A DNA stretch of 6,322 bases from Prevotellaceae bacterium (GCA_031289895.1 JAITOP010000190.1:1-6322); one strand, 5' to 3'; counted from the stretch's first letter, positions 1 through 5,877 are shown. The notes: generated by a model not told the origin, from the letters alone. Numbers and translations are program-made.

Positions 1-93
1 TATAAATTGGAAAAAACAACGCTGGAATTGGTCGCTCTGAATCAAAAAATTATTGATTTAACTGCCGAATTTGAAACAAAATATTTGTCGTAA
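1..93 (+). CDS. C-terminal fragment of a gene, possibly a MobC-like mobilisation accessory protein
   Basis: The reading frame is open from the first base and ends at TAA 91-93, giving the last 30 residues of a protein that starts outside the window. The visible tail is helical in character, with leucine and isoleucine spaced through charged residues (LELVALNQKIIDLTAEF), and has no diagnostic motif. The only functional hint is position: it ends about 30 bases before a relaxase start. In Bacteroidetes mobilisation modules a small MobC-type relaxosome protein commonly sits directly upstream of the relaxase. The MobC assignment is inferred from context only. It could be any helical C-terminus. 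Confidence 0.45.
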   Translation, partial: YKLEKTTLELVALNQKIIDLTAEFETKYLS

Positions 94-116
94 TTCGTAA
101 TTTATAATTCGTAATT
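91..116. repeat. Tandem 12-bp direct repeat TAATTCGTAATT
   Basis: The 12-mer TAATTCGTAATT occurs at 91-102 and again at 105-116, separated by two bases. The first copy includes the stop codon of the upstream fragment, and the second ends nine bases before the relaxase start. Each copy also contains the half-repeat TAATT / GTAATT. Such AATTCGTAATT strings look like a common intergenic sequence in Bacteroidetes genomes (from memory). The function is unknown. It could be a simple expansion or a protein-binding site near the start of the mob gene. Confidence 0.6.
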
Positions 117-124
117 GAAAAAAA

Positions 125-379
125 ATGGTTGCAAAAATCAGCGCAAGCAATAATCTTTACGGCGCACTTTCGTATAGTCAAATCAAGGTGAATGACGGGC
201 AGGCAAAGGTGATTTTCACCAATCGCATGATTGAAACGGCAGCCGGAATTTGTGATATAAACGGCTGTCTGCGCTCGTTTGAACCTTATATTCTGGCAAA
301 TAATAAAACGGAAAAAACGGTTTTGCACGTGTCGCTAAATCCCGACCCGAAAGACGTTTTGAACGATGAAAAATTATAG
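125..379 (+). pseudogene. Truncated MobB-type relaxase/mobilisation nuclease, N-terminal 84 residues
   Basis: Relaxases nick plasmid or element DNA at oriT and carry the strand during conjugative mobilisation. The N-terminus matches the Bacteroidetes relaxase pattern: MVAKI at the start, a YGALSYSQIKVNDGQAKV segment (residues 12-29), a TNRM element near 32, and the LHVSLNPDPKDVLNDEKL segment (67-84), typical of the strand before the catalytic histidines. The frame then stops at TAG 377-379. Relaxases of this family are usually several hundred residues long, so the metal-binding HxDxxHxH-like motif and everything after it are missing. The protein cannot nick DNA. The sequence following the break is in another frame and does not look like the rest of a relaxase, so a deletion or recombination near 370-380 is more likely than a point nonsense mutation. 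The start is the only good ATG and follows an A-rich leader. Confidence 0.75.
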
Positions 380-594
380 TAGTTGACAATGCCGCCGTAA
401 CTCACGAAACAAAAGCCTACAAACAAATTCCCGACATTTTAGATTTCCGCAACGAGCAAGGCAACGACACCATGCAACATGAAATTGAACTCAACTACAA
501 CCGGATAAAAGCCGATGTTAAACAGATTGTTGCTGACGAACTTATGCGGATTGCTGACGACCCGGAATTACAGCATTTGGTTAAGAAAGAATAA
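370..594 (+). pseudogene. Unrecognised C-terminal gene fragment after the relaxase break
   Basis: Frame 1 is open from just after TGA 367-369 to TAA 592-594, about 74 residues. The content is protein-like: VVDNAAVTHETKAYKQIPD near the start, an acidic and polar middle, then a helical tail ending in DDPELQHLVKKE. There is no ATG near its beginning. The first internal ATG is at 472, which would leave only about 40 residues, so it looks like the 3' end of a gene whose front was lost when it was joined to the relaxase remnant. It overlaps the relaxase frame by about 10 bases and the convergent tssF tail by 14 bases. I do not recognise the family. A short intact gene starting at 472 is possible but less likely. 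Confidence 0.45.
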
Positions 595-2353
595 TTTTGT
601 AGTTAAAAGTATCTGGCGACCTTTGCCGTAATCTAATGTACAGTTCCTTGAGTATTCCGGTGTTTTGCAGATAATCAGCGTATTCAGGTCGTGGCTTTAT
701 TTGTATTTCAATGACATTTAACATACCTTCATTTCGTTTATGACTTATACGTACATTCTTTACAACATCTATGTTTTCTACGTATTTTCCTAATTCTATG
801 CGGCAAAAATTCAAAATATTATGTTTGGTAAGTATTCTGTCGTGCGAAGTGGTATAAAACCTGTTTATTGCTTTCAAACTTTCAAAATCATAGAAACTTT
901 TGCCTCCGTGTACGCGGGTTAAAAATACGGCATCGGTTTTGTTTAATATTGCATTGTTATATGCCATTAACAGAGTGCCTTCGGGAATATCGTTTAACCT
1001 TTCGGCATAAGTTGTCCACCAACTTATGGTCATATCTTTTGTATCTTCCTTAGGTTTAACGGTTAACATTGCAACATCGGCATATTCGTTCAGCCAATTT
1101 CGCTCTACTTTGTGAGAATCACTGTTTTGAAGTGAAGATATTGCATTGTACACGATTAACATTTTGTCTTTATCTATTTTTGAAAAAGCAACACTTTCAT
1201 CTTGTACCACATCTATCAAACGTTCCAAATAATCGGCAATACGAGGGTCTTCTATATCTTTTTTTGGAATAGGTTGAGCAATGTATTCTCCTTCTTCTTT
1301 TATTGTATTTACACATTTGTAAGTATTATTGCCCGCATCCGAAAATCTGTTCATTTCTAAAAATTCTTCGCCTATATCCGATGGCAAGGAGATTGTTTTT
1401 TCATTTTCGGTTAAGATAAAATTATTTTCGTTATAATGTCTGTTTACGACAGGAAAAACATTTAACAAAACAGTCATTTTTTCAATATCTTCAGAATGAA
1501 AATGCGGAGGAAAAGATATTGAAATCCAATATAATGGAGTAGAAAATGCAGATATAAAATTTTCATCTGCAATTGAAGAAAATTCTTCCGGCATTTTGTG
1601 TTCTTTTAATTCATTCAATCTGATTTTATTGCCAATAGTTTGATAATTAGTTTTATAATATTCCAATAGTTCATTTTCGGTTTTGCTGTATTTAACTTTT
1701 TCATCTACAGGCAGTCCCTGTTTCATTTTTAACGGTTTGTTTCCTGCATTCCATTGTAAATATTGGAGAATATCGTAATATTCATGGTTGCAATCCAAAT
1801 GTGGAAATTGAATGTAAAAATACAAATTTTCCAAACTTTTTATTTCTTTATCAATATTTAATCCTAACCATACCGTATTGTGTTTTATCTGCTTATCTGT
1901 TTGAAACAGAATATCTTTATTTCCTTTGTTATCAATTGACCATAGCGTTTTATCGAAAAAAAAGTGAGTTATGTTAGCATTTATCAATTTCATATCTGTA
2001 ATCGGCGTAAAAATTATAGAATTGATTTCTTTTTCTTTAAAATCGTCAGGAATTACCTTGATAAAGAAATTCGTTCTTTTTTCCAAATTAAATTCAGGTT
2101 CATCAGTTTTTACATACAAAATACCGTGAGCCGGACGAACATACCCGAACGAAGATGGCGTCAGTTTGCTTACCAATTTTTTAAGAACAAAATAATTTGT
2201 ATCATCTAATTTGTTGTTCAATAAATATACTTCATTGCATATTTCTTCAATCATCAATTGAACCAACGAATTTTGACTGCTCAAGTTCTGATTTTGCCAG
2301 ACAAAATTGGCATAACGAACAATGTCGTTGCGTATAGCGTCTTTAGTTTTCAT
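581..2353 (-). CDS. tssF: TssF, T6SS baseplate subunit (Bacteroidetes type)
   Basis: TssF is a wedge component of the T6SS baseplate, the structural counterpart of phage T4 gp6. With TssG, TssE and TssK it docks the sheath and tube to VgrG at the inner membrane. The 590-residue length fits the family. The N-terminus has the family layout: a helical segment with LMIEEICNEVYLLNNKLDD (residues 33-51), then VLKKLVSKLTPSSFG (56-70) and RPAHGILYVKTDEPEFNL (73-90), corresponding to the conserved rLv..l.P....RPAHai segment. The C-terminus, LYIRLRQRSPDTFNYKIIL, resembles the usual TssF ending, so the gene is complete although it runs into mobilisation debris. It is transcribed away from the hcp-tssBC operon from a shared intergenic region. 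The start at 2353 is the first ATG of the frame, preceded by an AT-rich leader with no Shine-Dalgarno. No tssG follows in this window, which is unusual. The family call is fairly secure, but sequence similarity to proteobacterial TssF is low. Confidence 0.8.
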   Translation of the reverse strand: MKTKDAIRNDIVRYANFVWQNQNLSSQNSLVQLMIEEICNEVYLLNNKLDDTNYFVLKKLVSKLTPSSFGYVRPAHGILYVKTDEPEFNLEKRTNFFIKVIPDDFKEKEINSIIFTPITDMKLINANITHFFFDKTLWSIDNKGNKDILFQTDKQIKHNTVWLGLNIDKEIKSLENLYFYIQFPHLDCNHEYYDILQYLQWNAGNKPLKMKQGLPVDEKVKYSKTENELLEYYKTNYQTIGNKIRLNELKEHKMPEEFSSIADENFISAFSTPLYWISISFPPHFHSEDIEKMTVLLNVFPVVNRHYNENNFILTENEKTISLPSDIGEEFLEMNRFSDAGNNTYKCVNTIKEEGEYIAQPIPKKDIEDPRIADYLERLIDVVQDESVAFSKIDKDKMLIVYNAISSLQNSDSHKVERNWLNEYADVAMLTVKPKEDTKDMTISWWTTYAERLNDIPEGTLLMAYNNAILNKTDAVFLTRVHGGKSFYDFESLKAINRFYTTSHDRILTKHNILNFCRIELGKYVENIDVVKNVRISHKRNEGMLNVIEIQIKPRPEYADYLQNTGILKELYIRLRQRSPDTFNYKIILS

Positions 2354-2408
2354 TTTTTGAATTTAATTAAACCGATTTTTGCATTTGATAAATTACAATT
2401 ACAGGTTA

Positions 2409-2416
2409 CAAATATA
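2409..2416 (-). promoter_or_regulatory. Candidate -7 element (TATATTTG) for tssF
   Basis: On the minus strand the bases read TATATTTG, an exact match to the Bacteroidetes primary sigma factor -7 consensus TAnnTTTG. It lies 55 bases before the tssF start, giving a leader of roughly 45-50 bases. At the expected -33 distance (around 2436-2440) the sequence reads CTTACA, only a partial match to TTTG. The assignment rests mainly on the -7 box. AT-rich sequence produces such boxes by chance. Confidence 0.5.
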
Positions 2417-2433
2417 CAAAAAAAATGATTTTA

Positions 2434-2465
2434 TTTGTAAGATATAAATATTTTTATTTACTTTG
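2434..2465 (+). promoter_or_regulatory. Candidate promoter for the hcp1-tssBC operon (TTTG-N20-TTACTTTG)
   Basis: TTTG at 2434-2437 is followed after 20 bases by TTACTTTG at 2458-2465, one mismatch from the Bacteroidetes -7 consensus TAnnTTTG and with the expected 19-21 base spacing. Transcription would start near 2471 and leave a leader of about 145 bases before hcp1. The -33 box coincides with where the -33 region of the divergent tssF promoter would fall, so polymerases at the two promoters may compete. An alternative, weaker -7-like TAGTTTG is at 2551-2557 but has no matching -33 TTTG. Confidence 0.5.
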
Positions 2466-2553
2466 TGGAATAATAAAATGATAGATGTGAAACGAGACAA
2501 ATGAATAAGAGCATTTATATCTGATATTTTTTTTTAACGGTTGCCGTAAATAG

Positions 2554-2571
2554 TTTGTGTAGTATCACAAA
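2554..2571. promoter_or_regulatory. Perfect dyad TTTGTG-N6-CACAAA upstream of hcp1
   Basis: TTTGTG (2554-2559) and CACAAA (2566-2571) are perfect inverted repeats around a six-base centre, 45 bases before the hcp1 start. The size and symmetry fit a dimeric transcription factor site. The TGTG/CACA half-sites recall the CRP/FNR superfamily, but the half-site spacing is two bases shorter than the classical CRP site. It overlaps a weak -7-like TAGTTTG. If transcription starts upstream near 2471 it would instead form a weak hairpin in the mRNA leader. A smaller dyad, ACGG-TTG-CCGT, lies just upstream at 2537-2547. Confidence 0.35.
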
Positions 2572-2574
2572 TAT

Positions 2575-2594
2575 CTTAAATAAAATAATTTAAG
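2575..2594. repeat. Inverted repeat CTTAAAT-N6-ATTTAAG in the hcp1 leader
   Basis: CTTAAAT (2575-2581) is repeated in inverted form as ATTTAAG (2588-2594) around a six-base loop, ending 22 bases before the hcp1 ATG. It is the third dyad within about 60 bases. In RNA it would make an AT-only, weak hairpin just ahead of the ribosome entry region. In DNA it could be an operator half of the regulatory region. The all-AT composition makes chance formation possible. Confidence 0.35.
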
Positions 2595-2616
2595 TCTAAT
2601 TAAAAAAGTAAAATTT

Positions 2617-3009
2617 ATGGCATTTAGAGCAACATTAAATCTAGCAGGCAAAGAGTTTGACGTTCTTGATTGTGAATACAAACTCGAAAGGGATGTAGAC
2701 TCAAAGGGTCGCCCATCATCCAACATTTATGGAGGAAAAGTAAGGGTACATGTGGAATCAACAGAAGACACATCTATTCTGGAGCAAATGGTAAGTCAAT
2801 TTAAACCGATTTCGGGAAGCATTGTATTCAAGAAAGGCGATGAAGAGGCAAAGATGAAAGAACTGACATGGGAAAACGGATACATTGTTTCATTTGAAGA
2901 ATCGATAGATGTAGTAGGTTCAAAACCCATGACATTAACCTTTGTCGTTTCGGCACAGGTACTAAAAATCGGCGGAGCACAATTTGAACAAAATTGGCCT
3001 GTACGCTAA
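2617..3009 (+). CDS. tssD: Hcp1/TssD, main T6SS tube protein
   Basis: Hcp proteins form hexameric rings that stack into the tube expelled by the T6SS, and they can carry effectors in the lumen. This 130-residue protein is a typical Bacteroidetes TssD: MAFRATLNLAGKEFDVLDC at the N-terminus, a polar loop DVDSKGRPSSNIYGGKVRV (residues 26-44), an ILEQMVSQF helix (54-62), the ISGSIVFKKGDE strand-loop (65-76) and a final strand with MTLTFVVSAQVLKIGG (105-120). It has no signal peptide, as expected. It is the first gene of the operon, is followed by an intrinsic terminator, and has the most canonical sequence of the three paralogues, so it is probably the abundant structural tube subunit. The start follows an A-rich leader. 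No other start is plausible. Confidence 0.9.
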   Translation: MAFRATLNLAGKEFDVLDCEYKLERDVDSKGRPSSNIYGGKVRVHVESTEDTSILEQMVSQFKPISGSIVFKKGDEEAKMKELTWENGYIVSFEESIDVVGSKPMTLTFVVSAQVLKIGGAQFEQNWPVR

Positions 3010-3017
3010 GCAAAATT

Positions 3018-3058
3018 ATGGAAAGGATAAGGTTTTTGCCTGTTCCTTTCCATTTTTT
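3018..3058 (+). terminator. Intrinsic terminator/attenuator between hcp1 and tssB
   Basis: TGGAAAGGA (3019-3027) pairs perfectly with TCCTTTCCA (3044-3052), and an outer A-T pair adds one more step (3018/3053). Inside, AGG (3030-3032) pairs with CCT (3039-3041) across a 2x2 internal loop, closing a TTTTTG hexaloop. The stem runs directly into six T residues (3053-3058). This is a textbook Rho-independent terminator nine bases after the hcp1 stop. No Bacteroidetes-type promoter is visible between it and tssB, so tssB onward probably depends on read-through, which would make hcp1 mRNA more abundant than sheath mRNA. Confidence 0.85.
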
Positions 3059-3101
3059 AATTACACAAATTCATTAAACAATACTATTAAAAAATCAAGA
3101 T

Positions 3102-3557
3102 ATGATAAGTCAATATGAAATAGGCGGCAATGAAGTAAAAATAGATGCGTCGGAATCCATTGCAGCAATTCCCGAAAACCGTACCATGCTGGTAGAACAA
3201 CTTACCTCCGAAGAACCAGTGAATCCGGAAATAATAACAGGATTAACAACTATCGAACAAGTATTTGAGCATTATAAGCCTCAGATAGATGCAGAGTTTC
3301 AAAACGAAGATGGTCAGCCTGTAAAAGAAACATTTCATTTTCGGAATGTTAGCGACTTTGGCGTTAAAAAACTTACAGAACAAAGTCCTTTTTTGAAAAA
3401 AGTAAACACAGAAAAAGATTTTTACGACAACCTTATAAAACAACTGCGTTCCAATAAAGTATTGCAACGAGCATTGGAAAATGCAGAATCCAAGCAAGCA
3501 TTTATAGCCGCTTTGCAAGGAGTGCTGTCAGAATTGAACGAAGCAGAAAATGTATAA
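3102..3557 (+). CDS. tssB: TssB, T6SS contractile sheath small subunit
   Basis: TssB (VipA family) pairs with TssC to build the contractile sheath around the Hcp tube; contraction drives the tube out of the cell. The 151-residue length fits. The conserved middle is present: VKETFHFRNVSDFGVKKL (residues 74-91), equivalent to the family's l.FrsmdDFsPe.v segment, then EQSPFLKKV (93-101) and a helix with LIKQLRSNKVLQRALE (111-126). The N-terminal 70 residues are divergent, with an acidic PEIITGLTTIEQVFEHYKP insertion, as in Bacteroidetes sheath proteins. It is followed 19 bases later by tssC, the invariant partner order. Transcription probably comes from the hcp1 promoter through the upstream terminator. 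Confidence 0.88.
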   Translation: MISQYEIGGNEVKIDASESIAAIPENRTMLVEQLTSEEPVNPEIITGLTTIEQVFEHYKPQIDAEFQNEDGQPVKETFHFRNVSDFGVKKLTEQSPFLKKVNTEKDFYDNLIKQLRSNKVLQRALENAESKQAFIAALQGVLSELNEAENV

Positions 3558-3576
3558 ACATTAAAAATTTAATACT

Positions 3577-4941
3577 ATGGCAAAAGTAGAAAAACAACAA
3601 ACAAACGTTAACCAACAACAGGAAGTTGTCGGTAAAAAATCAGAATTAAATGAATCGATAGGCAAATTAGCCCGTTTTGGAGGCTTTGATTTTTTGGAAA
3701 ATGCAGTAGATGGCATAGCCGCCATGAATCCCGAACGCGCTGCCCGAAAAAAGGCATTCCTAATGGATGACGCCCGTAAAGCATCACGACAGGAATTACG
3801 CAATAAGATAAATCTATGGATAGAATTATTGAACACATCCGAAACCGTTGGCGAAATGCTTGACAAATCAAGAGAAGAATCTGAAAGCGTAACAAAATTA
3901 TTAAAAGACAATCAATTGACGGCAATAGAAACCGTCAAAAATCTGGAAAGGTCGTACAGAAATGTTATGCTGTTCTATAAAAATGCTGAATTAGACAAAC
4001 TTACCAATATTTCAGTTGTCAATGCCTCTGCAGAACAGGTAACGGATTTGGACAACTCCCGTTTCATAGACCACATAGCAAATGAATTGAAACAAAACTA
4101 CGACAAATTAGATTTACGAATGAACTATTCATTGTTGGTAATTCCGGGTTATCTGAAAAACTCAAAAGTAATAGACAAATGGTCGAAAATCGCCTATAAC
4201 AATAAAGCCATGCTCTATACTGATTTTATGGACGTTGACAAACCGGATGATGTAGTAGAAATGTTTATGACGGCAGACCTTGCAGGAGGCGATGTGTTCA
4301 AAGCCAATACCTGTATGGCATGCAACTGGCTTGTAGGCAGAGGCAAATACAGCGAAATAGGCGAAGAAAACGATTTACGTGTATCACCATCAGCAGCATT
4401 GGCAGGCAAAGTATATGGCACATTGATGTCGCAAATCACAGCAGGCAAAAAACACGGCGGCATTAATGAAGTTGACAGCGTAGTATTTCCATTGAAAAAA
4501 AGCGAAATCTCCGAATTGGACAGAATGGGCTTAATACCAATGGTAAACGAATACGGCAAAGTAATGGCATTTTCGGGCAAAACACTGTTCAACGGTGATA
4601 ATCTGGGACTTCAAACATATTCGGTAGTTCGCGTATTTGACTATATCATGAAAGTATTGTTCGATTTCCTAAACCGCCGCGCATTTGAAAACTGGAGCGG
4701 AAAAACAGAACGTGATTTAAGAGGACAAATAATCAAATTCCTTGATAGCGTACAAGGTGCAGACCGTTTAATTGAAAAATTCAAGATAGTACGATTTGAG
4801 CGCGACCCGAATCAGAAAGACCGTATTTATCTGGATATTCATATTACACCGTTCTTCCCCGCAAAAAGTTTTGTAATTAAATTAGACGGAACAAAAGGCG
4901 AAGACGAAAACGAATGGGCATCGTCGGTTGAACAACAGTAA
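3577..4941 (+). CDS. tssC: TssC, T6SS contractile sheath large subunit
   Basis: TssC (VipB family) interlocks with TssB in the sheath. At 454 residues it is slightly shorter than proteobacterial TssC (around 490), as usual for Bacteroidetes. Visible landmarks are a Gln/Asn-rich N-terminal tail (6-16), a SIGKLARFGGFDFLENAVDG start of the core (27-46), a long amphipathic segment (70-125), SRFIDHIANEL (161-171), MNYSLLVIPGYLKNSKVIDKW (182-202), a Cys-containing NTCMACNWLVGRGKY (244-258), and the C-terminal sheath strand ITPFFPAKSFVIKLDG just before an acidic tail. It directly follows tssB, and hcp2 starts 21 bases after it, consistent with one transcript. The ATG at 3577 is the first in frame after the tssB stop and fits the short intergenic spacing. 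Confidence 0.88.
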   Translation: MAKVEKQQTNVNQQQEVVGKKSELNESIGKLARFGGFDFLENAVDGIAAMNPERAARKKAFLMDDARKASRQELRNKINLWIELLNTSETVGEMLDKSREESESVTKLLKDNQLTAIETVKNLERSYRNVMLFYKNAELDKLTNISVVNASAEQVTDLDNSRFIDHIANELKQNYDKLDLRMNYSLLVIPGYLKNSKVIDKWSKIAYNNKAMLYTDFMDVDKPDDVVEMFMTADLAGGDVFKANTCMACNWLVGRGKYSEIGEENDLRVSPSAALAGKVYGTLMSQITAGKKHGGINEVDSVVFPLKKSEISELDRMGLIPMVNEYGKVMAFSGKTLFNGDNLGLQTYSVVRVFDYIMKVLFDFLNRRAFENWSGKTERDLRGQIIKFLDSVQGADRLIEKFKIVRFERDPNQKDRIYLDIHITPFFPAKSFVIKLDGTKGEDENEWASSVEQQ

Positions 4942-4962
4942 TTTTTAATCGACATATAAACT

Positions 4963-5388
4963 ATGGAAGGCAAAGCAACACTAAAATTACGCAAGCCGCT
5001 GAAAGAGAACATACAAAATCTCTATTTTGAGAATTATGATGTATATCATTGTGAGTACGTCTTTAACAAAGGCATCACAAAAGGCGGCGACATACGCACC
5101 GAAATACTTGGCGGTAATATCAGAGTTGTTTTGCCCATGTTTCCGACTAATGATTTATTAAGCTGGGCTTTTGATTCGGAAAAAAAACTCAATGGCGAAA
5201 TAAGCATTCATGATGCGTATGAAGAATCGTTGGAAAAAATATATTTTGAAGACGCACGCTGTGTAGAGTTTCATATTCATTACGAACCGGGAACCCACAT
5301 ACCAAATGTAATGTTGTCGCTAACAATTAATGCGCGGCGCATGATAATCGGAGATGTAGAATATAAAAATCCTTATAGTAAAAAATAA
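4963..5388 (+). CDS. Hcp2/TssD-like divergent tube protein
   Basis: This 141-residue protein follows the Hcp pattern of hcp1 but is highly diverged. The loop-strand GGDIRTEILGGNIRVVL (41-57) lines up with the SSNIYGGKVRVHV part of hcp1, a DLLSWAFDSEKKLNGEISI segment (64-82) with ILEQMV...SGSIVF, and PNVMLSLTINARRMIIGD (114-131) with the last strand. The N-terminus is longer, with a basic KLRKPLKENIQNLYFENYDVYHCEYVF stretch. It sits immediately after tssC and overlaps hcp3 by one base, so the two are probably made together by translational coupling. It may be a specialised ring at the tube base or tip, or a cargo-carrying Hcp. The Hcp-fold call is inferred from pattern alignment. Confidence 0.75.
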   Translation: MEGKATLKLRKPLKENIQNLYFENYDVYHCEYVFNKGITKGGDIRTEILGGNIRVVLPMFPTNDLLSWAFDSEKKLNGEISIHDAYEESLEKIYFEDARCVEFHIHYEPGTHIPNVMLSLTINARRMIIGDVEYKNPYSKK

Positions 5389-5834
5389 TGGGATTCTTTG
5401 ACAGAATACGAAAAGGCAGATTGTTTTTCGGCAAACAAAAACCGGCAATAGTTGTAAAGTTTTTGTTTAGAGGGAAAAAATATATACTCGAAGAATTTGA
5501 TATAGATTTTAGACAGGATATAAATGAAAAAAATCAGCCCGACAGCGAAGTATATGGCGGTTTAATAACCATTACGATAAGCGAGCCTCCATCCGAAAAT
5601 CTTACCGCGTGGATGATGAATTTGCAGGAAAAACGCGATGGCGAATTTCGTTTTTTGGTAAACAGTGCAAAAATAGTAGAAGGCGCAGCCTTGCAAATAT
5701 CATTCAAAGAGGCGTATTGCGTAAGTTATCAGAAAGTTATACACCCCATAGGAGCAGGATTATTGACAACATTGATTATTTCTCCAAAAACGATAAAAAT
5801 AGGAAACGAAGAATTTGAGAACATACGGAAGTAG
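5388..5834 (+). CDS. Hcp3/TssD-like divergent tube protein with basic N-terminal extension
   Basis: The start codon shares its A with the hcp2 stop (TAATG, 5386-5390), a classical coupling arrangement. The 148 residues contain the Hcp layout: IVVKFLFRGKKYILEEFDID (21-40), DINEKNQPDSEVYGGLITITI (44-64) matching the DVDSKGRPSSNIYGGKVRVHV segment of hcp1, NLTAWMMNLQEKRDGEFRFL (71-90) and LLTTLIISPKTIKIGNEEF (125-143), close to the hcp1 ending LKIGGAQFE. Ahead of the fold is an extra, basic and aromatic tail of about 20 residues (MGFFDRIRKGRLFFGKQKP) absent from hcp1. This tail could bind a partner such as VgrG or an effector, or line the tube. It is not a signal peptide. No effector domain is fused at the C-terminus. 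Confidence 0.75.
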   Translation: MGFFDRIRKGRLFFGKQKPAIVVKFLFRGKKYILEEFDIDFRQDINEKNQPDSEVYGGLITITISEPPSENLTAWMMNLQEKRDGEFRFLVNSAKIVEGAALQISFKEAYCVSYQKVIHPIGAGLLTTLIISPKTIKIGNEEFENIRK

Positions 5835-5854
5835 AAAAAAGCGTTTATAAAAAT

Positions 5855-5877
5855 TAAATCCATAATTTACGGATTTA
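5855..5877. repeat. Inverted repeat TAAATCC-N9-GGATTTA between hcp3 and the next gene
   Basis: TAAATCC (5855-5861) and GGATTTA (5871-5877) form a perfect seven-base-pair stem with a nine-base loop in the 76-base gap after hcp3. There is no downstream T-run on the plus strand, so it is not a good intrinsic terminator. It could stabilise the hcp2-hcp3 mRNA 3' end or act as a processing site. The weak AT-rich stem may be fortuitous. Confidence 0.35.

Noticed and set aside
50..328. 92-residue minus-strand ORF opposite the relaxase fragment
   Set aside because: It is a shadow frame of the relaxase remnant, Cys- and Ile-rich with no family pattern.
868..1272. Two plus-strand ORFs (868-1053 and 1069-1272) inside tssF
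   Set aside because: They are antisense shadows of a well supported 590-residue gene, with atypical composition and no plausible leader.
1964..2209. 81-residue plus-strand ORF inside tssF
   Set aside because: It is antisense to the conserved N-terminal part of TssF, and its Phe-run-rich composition is typical of a shadow.
2554..2571. Classical CRP binding site
   Set aside because: The half-sites resemble TGTG/CACA, but the overall spacing is two bases shorter than TGTGA-N6-TCACA. I keep only the neutral dyad call.
3243..3518. 91-residue minus-strand ORF within tssB
   Set aside because: It lies opposite the conserved TssB core and is Cys- and Phe-rich, as expected of an antisense AT-rich frame.
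3561..4592. Minus-strand ORFs of 105-125 residues opposite tssC
   Set aside because: They are Ser- and Leu-rich shadow frames with no independent promoter or recognisable domain.
5609..5818. 69-residue plus-strand ORF inside hcp3
   Set aside because: It is an alternate frame of hcp3, with Arg- and Ser-rich composition and no spacing that suggests a gene.
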